Origin: Halocaridina rubra
Lineage: Eukaryota; Arthropoda; Malacostraca; Decapoda; Atyidae
Assembly: GCA_037179515.1 (NCBI GenBank)
Contig: JAXCGZ010009873.1
Location: forward strand, 1-64,000
DNA: 64,000 bases
Direction: 5' to 3'
In this document: piece by piece, positions 37,893 to 52,800 of the stretch
How positions within the stretch are numbered: position 1 is the first letter of the stretch
How the letters are laid out: each line of letters begins with the position of its first letter
The notes under the pieces: generated by a model
The model's database searches: none
Seen by the model: only the letters and a program-made list of their open reading frames with translations
What the model was told of the DNA's origin: nothing
Translations under genes and position numbers: made by a program

Positions 37893-39180
37893 AATTACCT
37901 AATTGTGTTTACGGGAAAGAGACCAAAGCTCGTATCATCCCGTCTCCTGATTGGTTCCATTTTATACTTAGTGATACTTATCATACCTGTCCTTAAAACT
38001 ATGGCTTGAGATAGCATTAACTACCTATTCGCTTAGCGAATTCCAGTTATCAACTACTCTTACACTGAAAAAGTATTTCCTTATATCCTGCAAAGAAGTT
38101 TTCTTATGAAGCTTCAAACTATGACCTCTAGTTCTAGAGCCTGCCATATCAAAAAATCGATCCCTATCCACTTTATCATAACCATGAAGGAATTCAAAGA
38201 CTGTCACCATATCCCCCCTCAATCTTCTAGCTTCGAGTGATGGTAAGTCTAATTCCCTCAGCCTCTCATCATGACTTAGATTGCGTATTTCTGGCACCAG
38301 TTTCGTGGCATGTCTTTGAACTTTTTCAAGCTTAGCTATTTGATTTTTCAAGTGCGGATTCCAAAAGGGGGCTGCATATTCGAGTTTTGGCCTCACATAG
38401 GTTTCATAAATATTTCTGAACATTTCCTTGTCCATGTGCCTGAAGGCTACCCTTACATTTGATAAGAATGCATATGCTGCCCTTACTATGCCATTTATAT
38501 GTATTTCTGGAGACAAATCTGCCAGTATGTTCACTCCTAGATCTCTCACATTTTCTGTCTCTTGAAGCTGTACTCCAGCCACTGAGTAGTCAAGCTTGGG
38601 CCTTCTTGCACTTGTACCCATTCTCATTACCTTACATTCTGAAGTATTGAATTTCATTAGCCACTTTTCTGACCACTCATGCAGACTATCTAGATTTTCC
38701 TGAAGTTCTCTACCATTGTTCTCCTTTCTTACTTTCTTCACAATCTTTGCATCATCTACAAACATATTCATGAATGAATTTACAGACTCTGGTAGGTCAT
38801 TTACATATACAAGGAACAAAAGTGGCCCTAAAACTGAACCCTGTGGAACTCCACTACTAACTCTTCTCCATTCAGACACTGAGTGTCTTACTCTAACCCT
38901 CAGTTCCCTTCCTTCTAAGTAAGTTTTTATCCATTCCAAGACATTTCCACCTATTCTAGCCATTGCTTGCAGCTTCCTAATAAGTCTCCCATGTGGAACA
39001 GTGTCAAACGCTTTCTGGAAGTCTAGGAATATGCAATCTGCCCAGCCCTCTCTTTCCTGTAAGATTCGGATTACCTCATCATAAAATTCTAATAAGTTTG
39101 TTACTGTTGATCTACCTTCTCTGAAGCCATGTTGCCTCATTGACAAAAAGTTGAAGGATTCCAAGTGAAGAGAGATATGT
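37893..39180 (-). mobile_element. CR1-like LINE, copy F, 5'-truncated
   Basis: Its tail at 37893 follows the 5' end of copy E. The copy ends at 39180 at atatgt running into gtgtgtg, which leads to the next copy. Confidence 0.88.
38025..39164 (-). CDS. CR1-like RT, copy F, 379-codon open frame (partial)
   Basis: A partial but largely open reverse transcriptase. It starts at MESFNFLSMRQHGFREGRST and contains WADCIFLDFQKAFDTVPHGR, RRVSSGVPQGSVLGPLLF, FVDDAKIVKKV (the box is FVDD where other copies have FADD), the C-terminal RPKLEYAAPFWNPHL and HGYDKVDRDRFFDMAG. The frame stops at an in-frame TAG within the final block (NSLSE, then stop). The endonuclease and RT fingers are absent because of 5' truncation. 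No promoter or complete protein is expected; it would be expressed only by read-through. Confidence 0.84.
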   Translation of the reverse strand: MESFNFLSMRQHGFREGRSTVTNLLEFYDEVIRILQEREGWADCIFLDFQKAFDTVPHGRLIRKLQAMARIGGNVLEWIKTYLEGRELRVRVRHSVSEWRRVSSGVPQGSVLGPLLFLVYVNDLPESVNSFMNMFVDDAKIVKKVRKENNGRELQENLDSLHEWSEKWLMKFNTSECKVMRMGTSARRPKLDYSVAGVQLQETENVRDLGVNILADLSPEIHINGIVRAAYAFLSNVRVAFRHMDKEMFRNIYETYVRPKLEYAAPFWNPHLKNQIAKLEKVQRHATKLVPEIRNLSHDERLRELDLPSLEARRLRGDMVTVFEFLHGYDKVDRDRFFDMAGSRTRGHSLKLHKKTSLQDIRKYFFSVRVVDNWNSLSE

Positions 39181-39184
39181 GTGT

Positions 39185-39597
39185 GTGATTACCTAATTGT
39201 GTTTACGGGAAAGAGCCCAAAGCTCGTATCTTCCCGTCTCCTGATCGGTTCCATTTTATACTTAGTGATACTTATCATACCTGTCCTTAAAACTATGGAT
39301 TGAGATAGCATTAACTACCTCCTCGCTTAGCCAATTCCAATTGTCAACTACTCTTACACTGAAAAAGTATTTCCTTACATCCTGCAAAGAAGTTTTCTTA
39401 CGAATCTTCAAACTATGACCTCTAGTTCTAGAGCCAGCCATATCAAAATATCGATCCCTATCCACTCTATCATAACCATGAAGGAATTTAAAGACTGTCA
39501 CCATATCCCCCCTCACTCTTCTAGCTTCGAGTGATAGTAAGTCTAATTCCCTCAGCCTGAGATTGCGTATTTCTGGCACCAGTTTCGTGGCATGTCT
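39185..39597 (-). mobile_element. CR1-like LINE, copy G, 3' end only
   Basis: Tail, 3' region and the last ~105 codons (39262-39579, with RNLRLRELDLLSLEARRVRG and VVDNWNWLSEEVV). The segment SYDE before RLREL is deleted (family RNLSYDERLREL). It is cut at ggcatgtct, followed by (TG)5 and gcg. Confidence 0.86.
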
Positions 39598-39610
39598 GTG
39601 TGTGTGCGAA

Positions 39611-40030
39611 CCTAATTGTGATTACCTAATTGTGTTTACGGGAAAGAGCCCAAAGCTCATATATTCCCGTCTCCTGATCGGTTCCATTTTGTACTTCGTG
39701 ATACTTATCATACCTGTCCTTAAAACTATGGATTGAGATAGCATTAACTACCTCCTCACTTAGCGAATTCCAATTATCAACTACTCTTACACTGAAATAG
39801 TATTTCCTTACATCCTGCAAAGATGTTTACTTACGAAGAAACTATGCCCTCTAGTTCTAGAGCCAGCCATATCAATATATCGATCCCTATCCACTCTATC
39901 ATAACAATGAAGGAATTTAAAGACTGTCACCATATCCCCCCTCAATCTTCTAGCTTCGAGTGATAGTAAGTCTAATTCCCTCAGCCTCTCATCATAACTG
40001 AGATTGCGTATTTCTGGCACCAGTTTCGTG
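39611..40030 (-). mobile_element. CR1-like LINE, copy H, 3' end only
   Basis: Tail, 3' region and the last ~110 codons, split into 39626-39820 and 39808-40020 by an indel near 39830. It is cut at ccagtttcgtg, then (TG)n to 40048. Head to tail with copy G. Confidence 0.85.
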
Positions 40031-40048
40031 TGTGTGTGTGTGCGTGCG

Positions 40049-43000
40049 TAGGAGGTAATACTGTAAAAAACGAAAAATTTAATTTACTGGACTACTAGGT
40101 CCCAAAATGCAGGACTACAATAATAATAGGAAATGCATGCAGCACTATATAACCACACTTTGGCACACAGCACGAATTTTCAGAAATAGTACTACAAGTT
40201 TGCCAGTATGGCTACACACCAATTAAAGATATTTTTAGGTATTCCTTTCGTAAGTGACAGTGGGAGGAAGGAGAGCCTTCTTTGAGGAACAAAATTCATG
40301 GGATTTAGTATTGAGATGTCACTGGGTGGGCATAGGTATACGAGGTCTCAACTTAATAAATTTGGGGTTTGCCAAAAGGAGAAGAGGGCAACCCCACACT
40401 TTTCATTGTAATGAAAATAACTGTGCAAGTCTGGTTTGTGAAATATAGGAAAAATAAATCAGGCCACCATGGCAGATATACTAAAGCTGAAACACAATCT
40501 ACTCATTAAGCCTGGATGTCTCAAACATTCAAGTATATCTAAAGCTGCATCCTAGGCACATCAAATTTATGACGTCGAAAGAAGATACCACAATAGGTTA
40601 CTCAGCAATGTTGCTACAACAATCAACAGGATTTCATTTACTACTAAAGTACTATGGTGCAAGTAAAGAAAAGAGAAGTACATAATGCCCAACAACCATG
40701 TGTATCACAGGTGATTATTAAAAAAATTACATATATAAAAGTACTGTACTGCATACAAAAAAAAATCTACAACATGCTATTTTTAATACCCAACACCAGA
40801 CTGCAACAAATAATTAACATCTTTTCAGTTGTAACATAACTGCAGAATCATATCCATACATGAGAGTTTTCTTGCCTATAACAATCAACCCAAGCTAACA
40901 GTTCAAAACAGTTCACTATTCCTTAATTCATATTCATAAACAGCTTCATTGAGATTATTAAATATAATTAGTTGACATAGATGATATCACTTCATTAGAG
41001 GAAGTTATAATTCATTTAATATGACAATTTTGTGGTATTATTCTCGCAACATTAATTGCCTGGATAGATGAATTAAGTAATATAAAGATATCCTAGTTAC
41101 AATTACAGCTTTGTTTTGTGAATGATGAAATGCACAATGTTCATGATAAATAACATGAAATACGGTACATGGTATAAAGAGGGTTTTAAAATGGGCTTGG
41201 CAACTACTAAATGAGTTCTTGTGTTTACAAATTTCACTTGACATCTTGTCATTAGTAAGAACTGAAACAGAGTTGGGAAAGTAAAACAATGTTCAACAAC
41301 TAGCAATAATGGAGTGGAAAAATTTAGAGGTTTAGTAAAATTGGCTCTCAAGCTGATTTAAGAATGATTAATGAAAGGGAGAAGCAAATCAATACAATAT
41401 ATCTTCTTTTCCTATATTCTGGTATAGTATATACAATCAGTAATATTTTAAATTTTCCACCACCATACATGCCATTTTAAAAATACACTAAGCAAAGAAG
41501 TGGACCTTGCTTCATGATTTGTTGGTGTAATTATGACTGAATGACAAAATAAATACAACATTACACTAATTTACATTAGCTCATACGACATGACAAGGCC
41601 TTAATACTATTCATTCAACAACAACAAACTTTTCTGTATATTTTAGAAATTATATAATGTAAGACATTCAAAAAACGTTTTACTTTTTACAGGATTGAAA
41701 TTTTTTTACCCTAAGTAGTAGCTGATACTAGCACTTCACAATGACTAGATTAATCAGAAAAAGATAGGAGCTATGAAGCTCAAAATAAAATTTTTGAATG
41801 TGCTCTCTTAGATCACATAAATTAGAAACCTAAGCATACTACTATATGCTGTATTTACTGCATGATTGGTTTCCAACTGGATTGCTAAAGTTGGTTTGAT
41901 TTTACGATAAATAATGATATATTCCCTATAACAATCTTCTCCAAATATCTTGCATGCACATGTGATCCATAATTAATTGATAATGTATACAGTATTTTGA
42001 TCTTCCATTGTGTCCGAGAGATTCTTGACGTAAATTGTACGGCTCTCATCAAAGTCAGAAAAAAAATCGGCTTGTACTACAATCAATGCTACAAAATTGG
42101 TATTTATATACTGATTTCTTTGTATATTTATGTAAGCTAAGAGCCAAAATACAAAAGAGAAAGTAGAAATACAATAAGTCTCATAAAAAATCTTCTAATG
42201 CTTCTTTCACTTAACGATATTAATAGCCACAACTATGTCTCTCTTGTCACAGTGATAACTACATCTGAAAAGCATGGACAAAACTTACCAATTATCATAT
42301 GATCATTTATTGACTATTAAAGTGATAAAGTTTAGAATACTATTTCATTCCTAAAGATCTGTAATCATGAACAATATACATCTCAAATTTTTTTTAACCT
42401 AAATGCACACACGCTAAAGTACAAGAATTTACAAAAAAAAAAAAATTCTTGTGCAATAAATGTAAAAATCTGCCAACCAAGAAAAAATGCATGAGAGAAA
42501 AAAGTTTAAAAGTAATTAATCCCAAGTAGTTTATATTAATAAGTCTAATTAAAGTTGAAAATTATTTCCTACCAACAATTGGAAGATTAATAAAGTTTGG
42601 CGGCCACTGACAGTAGTGAAATCTAATTATGTTATTAGTTATCAGCAGATATTATTTGAATTGCTTAAAAAGTATATTGCGTAATAAACACTCCTACATC
42701 CTCCTTCATAAATATATATCAGTGATTGATTTTGATTCCTAAAGTGTTCAATTTTGTGTAAATTCATATGAAATAAAAAATTATGATAAGGAATGTTTAG
42801 CTATAATGTAATAATAAAGACACAAAGTTTTGAGCATAAAATCATAATGCACATAATGTTTGTAGCTGATGCAGTACAAAAAACACTTTTCCCTTAAATG
42901 ATAAGAACAGTTTTATGCAATCACCTTATGACTCAAATAGTCTGTCTACTGTGTAATTTCTATACAAAGGAAATCTGAATACCATTTATATTTTATAGAA

Positions 43001-44768
43001 AGATAGAGAAAGAAAAGCACACTGCATTCTGCTCTACAAGACAAAACAGAATTTTCAATGAACCCAAAGTACACTACTAAGAGCAGTTATAACCAACTAC
43101 TTCAGAGAATTTAGAAACAAAGACATGATGAATTCGGTACTTGTAGAAAAATTTCAGTCTTTTATGTATAATAAATAGCCTTTCGAAAACCTGCAGCATT
43201 TTTTTTTTCTGTATAAAACTCTGCAAACTGTTAATTTAAGATCTCAGACAAATACATATGAAAAACTTACTATTAAATAACAATAACAGCAGTCTAAGGA
43301 TACCATCGTCCCAATGTACAGAAGATGGATACACTAATTTTTTAGCAGATATTCTCAGGAAAATTGTGGACTACTGCCAGGTCCACTAGTAATTGCAGTT
43401 TTGCAGTTCCTTTGTGAAAGAAGCAGGGAAGGGGAATATTTTCTCCCACCGATTAAGTAACTCCATATGCAATACAAGATGTTACTAGTTATACATGTAT
43501 ACAAAATACCTACAAAATTTTGTGAGAGATAACCTTCCCACTACCAAGCTAAATTTGAAACACCAAAACTGCTTTACAGTGGATCTCACCTAAAAAGCTG
43601 ATCAATTACAATAAATCATTCACATTCAGTAAAAGAGATTATAAAAAACTTGTAAAAATAATACCCTCTACATTGCAGGTTGTGGTAAAGCAGCATAAAC
43701 AATCTACTCATTCTACTTGAAGAATATCCAGATACATTTAGTAAATTCAACTTCTTTTCTTAATATCACTACATATTAAAAAGAATATGTCATTAGTGTT
43801 AGGAGGGACACTCCTTACTTTCTGCTATAAACTCGCTTAGTATCTGAAAGTATTTTAAGTGAATCATACCATGTTTTACAATAAATATTATCAGCTATAT
43901 TAAAAACTGTCATTTAAGCGTAACAATTGCATGTAGGTCTTTCCACCTAAAAAGCCAAATAAAAAGTACTAAACACTGTCGTGATTTGGGCTTCACCCGC
44001 ACATGACTAAAATAGTCTATAAAATGTTGGTTCTTTCTTTACTTTTCAGATATTCTTTTTAATTAGTTTATAACAAACTGTTTAAAAATCTACAACCTAG
44101 CATGTGGTAGTACCCTTACAGTATTCTTACAATATAAAATCTTTCATCATATGTTCACAATAAACTACTAGTTCCTCAAGGTGTTATGACCCTAATTTCT
44201 TGCTACACTATATGAAATATGGATGAGGTCAAAGCTGAAAACCTTAATGGGATGTACAATTCAATTCAGTATTCTGCATTATGACTATTGCATGCATTTT
44301 TATTTCTTCTGTGCTATTACACAATTTTCTGAGTCCATAAATATTTCAATTACACTACATCAAAAAAGGAGTGAAAAATTCACGATACTTTCTAGAAAAG
44401 AATAAGAGTAGTTACTAAAAATATATTGTCTGGTATACCAGTTTCTTTTAAAACATCTCTTTCAGGAGTTTATGTAATTATCATTATACATCACTTGTTT
44501 TGATTTATCAAAAACACTTTAAAATTCCATCAAATATAAGAAAAACAGCATGAAAAAAAACATTATAACTCTCTTCCTAAGTACAGTATTATGCTTTAAC
44601 CTAAGCTGATCTACTAAATTAATTTATATAACCAGCCTAATGATGGGTAATTCCAATTTAGGTGTAAAAGTCGTCTTTACTCATACAAATAAGCCTCTTT
44701 TAAATACTCACAACCCTGCTTCCATCCTTTCCATCCCTGATACAGGGTACAAGAGTAGCTAACTTTGA
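40049..44768. other. no gene recognised; may hold the MCTP 3' UTR
   Basis: AT-rich unique-looking sequence. The MCTP stop codon lies at 44769-44771 on the minus strand, so the 3' UTR and poly(A) site must fall within or below this stretch. Several minus-strand AATAAA hexamers occur, but I cannot choose between them. No transposon signature was seen. Confidence 0.5.
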
Positions 44769-44846
44769 CTAGTTAAGCTTTTTTTTTCTTTGATCACGTC
44801 TCTTCTCCTCTGAATGTGGGGCTGGGCGTAATTCACGGCAATCACG
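44769..44846 (-). CDS. MCTP: MCTP last coding exon
   Basis: 78 bp. Acceptor ctcctttgacag before CGTGATTGC. Encodes 25 residues rich in Arg and Lys (CRELRPAPHSEEK, QRKKKLN), then TAG. The size, ELxPxPHS pattern and basic end fit the last exon of MCTP genes. Confidence 0.82.
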   Translation of the reverse strand, partial: RDCRELRPAPHSEEKRRDQRKKKLN

Positions 44847-47767
44847 CTGTCAAAGGAGAAAGGGAACATATAAGTATGTTGAGAAGACTGGCTTCACAAC
44901 CACAAATACAATGGCTATCACGAGACCAAGCTGTTATCATAATGATATGAAAATGCAGTGGTAGAGGATAAATTTTTCTTCAAGTCATTTAAGAGTAATA
45001 CACTTTACATTATGAATAGACTTATAGGTATTTCAAGTAGGATGATGTAAATATCATACCTAAATAAAACTGATAATATACTCTTCACAAGACACATGCA
45101 TAAAACACTGTGATGTTTCACCTTGCTTAACTTGTGTGACACCTACATGACTCTTTCAAAACATGAAACTACGTTTACAAAAACTATCTGTGCAACCGGT
45201 TAAGTGTACAAACATATCTTATAAATCACATCCAAAAGCATTCCCACTTTAGGTTATTGTAATATCAAAATGCTGTTAAAGTCTTTTCAGTATAGCATAA
45301 CAGACTGCATAATATGCTGCCAGTTCAATATTGTTATTTATTTTATAAGAGTTGCAAAATATAAAACCAGTTTAACAATCTTTCCACACATAATCAGATG
45401 AAACAGAAATGTAGCCTGTGCACTTACAATACTTACGCTTGACTTAAAACTGATTTTTATTTTTTTAAGAGATACCAAATCATGCTAAGGTCAGCAGGGT
45501 GGCCACATTCATGGAAAAAGAACTGAGGTAAGAGAGGTAAAACTTATTCTGCTCATTTCAAGGCTCTTTTGCCAGTCTCTTTGTGGCATAAATTATTCTT
45601 AAGGTAGGGATAGCCAGCCCTTAAGCTCTCCACCCTTTTCCCTCAGTTCTTACCACACAAAGGGAATTTGGTTAGGGAATTCCCATCCAACATTATATTG
45701 ATACACTATCAACAGTTCTGTTAAAATACTGACAAGTTCCAACAATAAAGTCGTTGAGGTACCTTTTTCATACTATGAAACATCATTAAAAATTATTCTA
45801 ATAATTCCCGAGGGATTAATAAACAAAAACAAATTGAATCTCCCTTTTGAGGAATATGGGTGACACTGACATCAGGATGTACTCACTAGCTAATTAGATA
45901 AAACTGAAGTAAAATTTGTAAATATATTATTACTTATATTTTCAATTTACAGAAAAAGTCAAAATATATTGTCTATCAGAAAAGTATTACTATTTTTTAA
46001 TAAAGCTCATTACTATTACAATCATATTATTTTACTGTAAAAAGGCCTAAATGCTTTGGAAATATACTGTGGTGATAAACTTTTATTTATCTAACACGTC
46101 ATAGACTGCCAGTGTATCTAATTACCGAGACCCTGCTGAAATATCTTACAAAAAATGTTTGCTCATGAGTATGTTTCTATTAAAATAATGCATCTTAATA
46201 AAAATAATGTCATAAAACAAGGAATATGCATAACCTAAACCACATCCAGTAATTACGAACTTTCAATCAATTGTCAAATAATTTCTCAGAAGATTCATTA
46301 TTAACAGCACCTCTAAATACGTGAGTATATTCTCTTCAAATTGTACACTGATTAATTCAAAACTTCTTATCTATTCTCATGGTAAGTCTCTAATTCTCTT
46401 CAAACTGTGCAATAATCAATTCAAAACTTCTTACCTATACCCTTGGTTATTCTCTAATACATAGGGTGACTCTAACAGAGTACCCAGCTTATTTCATATG
46501 GCTCATTTATCTAGAGTTTCATTAAAATGTGACCTAGAGATGGGGAAATGAGGCTGAAGAATAATATAGAATAAACAAAAATATGATGCAAGGCGAACAC
46601 ATGCCAAAACATTTCTTTGAAAATTCTAAAATGTATTAAAGAAAATCAAGCTTTTGTGAGAAATTGGATGATGCTTCTAGTACCAAAGACACATACACAC
46701 TCAAAACAATATTTTATCAAGTAAATCACTAGATAACACTACCCACTGAGAAATGACACTGTGAATGAATAACTGAACTATAGAAATAATATTGATGTGA
46801 TTCTGGTTATTAACCACGGCTCTATTATCTTAACAATTTTAAAAGTAAATAAAATGTAATAAACAAATGAAAACATAACATAAAAAAACAATTGTTCTAT
46901 CTCAAACCTAGTCTTGAAGATTTCGTCTTCTGTACGACTTTTTTCTTGTAGAGTAACGGGGTCTTCTATAGAGAGCCTAATAAACAAAGCATTTGAAATA
47001 AATACCCTATAATATGCACACAAGTTTCTAAAACACTATTTAATTATTTTCAGAGCAAGTGAATTTCCTATTATGTAAAAGTTGTGTTACATAAATGTAG
47101 GAAAAAGTGCCAGTGCAGTTGATAAAGCTATATCTTAGAGTTGAGCAATACTCATGTTTGCACAAAGCTAATTCTTTTCACAAAAAAATTAACACTTACC
47201 AAGGTTTCGTCATCTGGTACCCTGGAGAGGAAGTCCAGAACCTCGTTGTTGACCATGGAGTGTGGCCGAAACAATTTGCGAGAAAACTTGTTAACACCCC
47301 ACATCATTACCAAGTATCGGACCGGGATGTAATAAAGAACTATAGCTCCAATAATCAGCACCAATATCAGCAACCACGATAAGAATGGTACAGAGAAGTT
47401 GAATGTGCTGAAATATATGAGGACATACATTATCGAGTCAAGACAAGATTCACACACTCGGTATAGCACAAGATATATCATGACTGCAAATTGGATCATA
47501 ATCCCATGATCCTGTGACCAATTCATGTCTAGCATAATACTGCACATCTTATATACCCATTATTTAAGAACTTACATAAAAAAAATACGATAAACTCAAA
47601 GTATTTAGCAATCTGCTTTTAAATTAAGAAAAGAAAATAACAATAATATGCATCACTTACTTTTTACAGCTCTCGCACAAAGAAGCAATATAACCAATTG
47701 CATTTTGCACAGTAAGTGTTACTTCTTGTATAACTTGCAATCTTTCCTTTAAAGTCTTCTTTTCCTC
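44769..47767 (-). CDS. MCTP: MCTP, C-terminal three exons (host gene, partial)
   Basis: Multiple C2 and transmembrane domain protein, an ER/vesicle-membrane protein with calcium-binding C2 domains and two C-terminal membrane segments. Exons on the minus strand are 47767-47661, 47407-47200 and 44846-44769. They encode LKERLQVIQEVTLTVQNAI and ASLCESCKNTFN, then FSVPFLSWLLILVLIIGAIV (second membrane segment), LYYIPVRYLVMMWGVNKFSR, VNNEVLDFLSRVPDD and a basic tail ending RKKKLN-stop. The YIPxRYxVxxWGxNKF and NNExLDFLSRVP blocks are characteristic of MCTP C-termini. Introns have AG acceptors and GTAAGTG donors on exons 1 and 2; the split Asn codon (AA|C) joins exon 1 to exon 2, and exon 2 to exon 3 joins in phase 0. 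The C2 domains and first membrane segment are not in the window. MCTP1 versus MCTP2 is not assigned. Confidence 0.9.
44847..47199 (-). other. MCTP intron, 2.35 kb
   Basis: AT-rich; nothing else recognised in it. The short open frame at 46778-47023 has no known motif. Confidence 0.7.
47200..47407 (-). CDS. MCTP: MCTP exon (second membrane segment)
   Basis: 208 bp. Acceptor tatatttcag before CACATTC; donor CCTTG|gtaagtg. Encodes the hydrophobic segment and the NNEVLDFLSRVP block. Confidence 0.92.
47661..47767 (-). CDS. MCTP: MCTP exon (inter-membrane loop)
   Basis: 107 bp. Acceptor ttttttctag before GAGGAAAAG; donor AAAAA|gtaagtg. Encodes 35 codons plus two bases of the split Asn codon. Confidence 0.88.
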
Positions 47768-49567
<1,800 letters not shown>

Positions 49568-49863
49568 AATCAAATCAAATCAAATCAAATCAAAACATTT
49601 ATTTCCATTTTGTACAATGGTTATTCAACATTAATAGTAACTTATAAGTAGACAAGTAATTAAACTAGTAAATAAGAGGGTTAGACATATAGTTAAATTA
49701 AATGTAGCTTTCATAAAAAATAATAATGCTGTAATAAAAATGTTAACAATAATGTTGATAATAAAGTAGTAAGTATGCCACTAGATACAGGATCGTTATT
49801 ATTGGCATCATTTCCATATTTGTTTCCTTACAATGAGAATAATTAGTTCTTAATGAGCAGCAA

Positions 49864-52800
49864 CTATTTGTCCAAAAGAAAACTATATAGTTTGCCTTTG
49901 AAAGCTGTGAAGGAGGATGCATTTTTAAGATGCTCTGGAATATTATTCCAGAGTGTTGGCCCTTTGATAGTGATCATCTTTGAACCTGCTTCTGTGTTTG
50001 TTCTGTGAATAAAGAGCTCACTGCTCTGTCTTGTGTTGGTTCCCCTTATATCCCTGACTGTTTTTAAATCAAATAGCCAGCTAGGATAATGATGGTCCAA
50101 AATTTTGAATACAAAAACATAAATAGCATAAGCGACCTTATTTTCTGCCCGCAGCCACCCAAGTTTATTGAGAGCTGGTGTGATGTGGTCATATTTTCTT
50201 ATTCCTCCCAGGGCAACTCGAGCTGCACAATTAATAAGCTTCTGTATTCTGTTTATCTGAGTCTTAGTGGTAGCTCCCCAAACAGTTGTGCAGTAATTAA
50301 TGTGACTTAGGGCTAGAGATTCAACAACAGTTATTCGAGTGGTAGTCTCAAAATTGTCTTTTATACGTGATAAGTACATTAATGTTCCTGTAACTTTTTT
50401 GCATACTTTATCTATGTGGGAATCAAACAACATGTGGTTATCAAAGTGAATTCCTAGGTTTTTGACTGTTTTGCTAGGTGTGATAATATTGTCGCAAAAA
50501 TTAATTGTTGTGTTTTCTGGAATTTGTGCTATGTGGAACCTTGAACCAATAAATATGCACTGTGTTTTACTTTCGTTAATTAACAGCCCAATTTCTTGGA
50601 AATAGGTTTGAATTTTTGACAGAGTGTTTTCTGCTCTTAAAGTTAGCTCTGGGAGATTATTAATATCACCACTAAGGAGTAGTTGAGTGTCATCTGCATA
50701 TTGTACGACTAGACAGTCAGAAATGAAAGAAGATAGATCATTTACGTAAATGGAGAAGAGGATAGGACCAAGTACTGATCCCTGTGGAACACCAAATGAT
50801 ACATTTTTTGGCACAGAGATAATGTTGTTAAGACGTATGGACTGTATACGATTAGACAGATACTCGCTAAACCAGCTTGGATCAATATTTAAGTTAATAC
50901 ATTTACTTAAAAGAATTTCATGGTTTACACTGTCGAAGGCTTTTGATAAGTCTAATAAAATTAGCAAAGATATTTTTTTCATATCTATATTATTATATAT
51001 ACTATTCGTAACTTTAAGCAGTGCAGTTTCCGTCGAGAGTTTTGGTCTGAAACCATGTTGGCTAATCGTTAGTAGTCTATTTGATTCTAAATATGACATA
51101 AGTTGGCATGCAACAGTTTTTTCTAATATTTTAGAGAAAATGGGTAGCAGGGAAATGGGACGATAGTTTGTCACATCTTCTCTGTCCCCCTTTTTATGCA
51201 GAGGTATTACATGTGATATTTTCCAAGAGTCAGGAAACTTTTTAGTAACAATGGAAGTGTTCATAATAGTTAGAATATAGGATGCAATCATGGGTAGAGC
51301 ATCTTTGATGAACTGAAATGGTATACCATCTGAACCATAAGAGCCAGAGTTTCTTAGGCTCTTTATGGTAAGAATTAGGGTAGCACAAGCTATAGGATTT
51401 ATCTTGAAGTACTCTCTTGTGTTTCATTGGAAGAATTGTCATTTAAGCAATTACTCATATTCAATGAGTTGATGTTTTCTTGAGTTTTTTCATATGTATT
51501 TTTGCCAACGTTAGCAAAATAGTTATTAAAGTTATCTGCTTTGTCTTTCAACTCCGTAATATTTTCATAACTTTCTGAGGTACTCTTTTCATTTGGTATC
51601 ATGCTTCTTATCACTTTCCATGTTGCTGCTGTATCATGTCTAGTCATTAAACTGTTTTTTGTAAAAGTCTTTTTTACTTACACTGATGAGAAATCTGACA
51701 CGTTTCTTTTCTGTTTTATAACGTTCTCGGAGAGTCATATCATATCTATTCATTTTTAGCTCTTTTTGTATTTGATTTCTGATTTGCATTGCCTCTTTGA
51801 TGTCATTAGTTAGCCAGGGGGCTGAGGGGCGGGTTTTTTTTCTTGTTACAATGGGTGCACAACTATCTAAGCATTCAAGGAAGACTTTTGTTAAAATCTC
51901 AACCTGCAAATCGACGTTATCTGTGTATTTAATTCTATTAAGTGATTACCTAATTGTGTTTACGGGAAAGAGCCCAAAGCTCGTATCTTCCCGTCTCCTG
52001 ATCGGTTCCATTTTTAGACTTAGTGATACTTATCGTACCTGTCCTTAAAACTATGGATTGAGATAGCATTAACTACCTCCTCGCTTAGCGAATTCCAATT
52101 ATCAACTACTCTTACACTGAAAAAGTATTTCCTTACATCCTGCAAACAAGTTTTCTTACGAAGCTTCAAATTATGACCTCTAGTTCTAGAGCCAGCCATA
52201 TCGAAATATCGATCCCTATCCACTCTATCATAACCATGTGTGTTGTTGATTAATGTTTCACAAAAGATATCAGGGGAGTAATTTTTTAGACACCGGAATG
52301 TCTTGAGGAGAGGCTTCCTTTTGGGCTTGTTTATGTTTAGCATAGCAATGTTCAGCTCGTGGTCTGCAATTGGGCAGGGAACTACGTCCCAATAGGGTAT
52401 ACTTTCTACTTTATTTGTTATTATCAGATCTATAAGAGTCCTAGAATTAGGGGTTATGCGGGTCGGTTTTGTCACTATTTGTGTTAACTTCACAGTGTTG
52501 ATCACCCTTTTCATTTTGTTATCTGCTGAGAGCAAGTCATCATTAAAATCACCAAGTATGTATATGGGTTTATGACGCACACAGATATTTCTGAATGTTT
52601 CTAGCAGATGATTGAATGAACTGGTAGGTGCTTTAGGGTGACGGTAAACACACCCTACAATAAAAGATGGAAGTTTCTGATACTGCACAGTGATCCATAA
52701 ATCTTCGAGCTCCTCAGTTTTTCCTAGACCTGTGGTTATTTCTGATGCACTAAGATAATTTCTAACATAAATACAAACCCCACCCCCTCGGCCATGGTCA

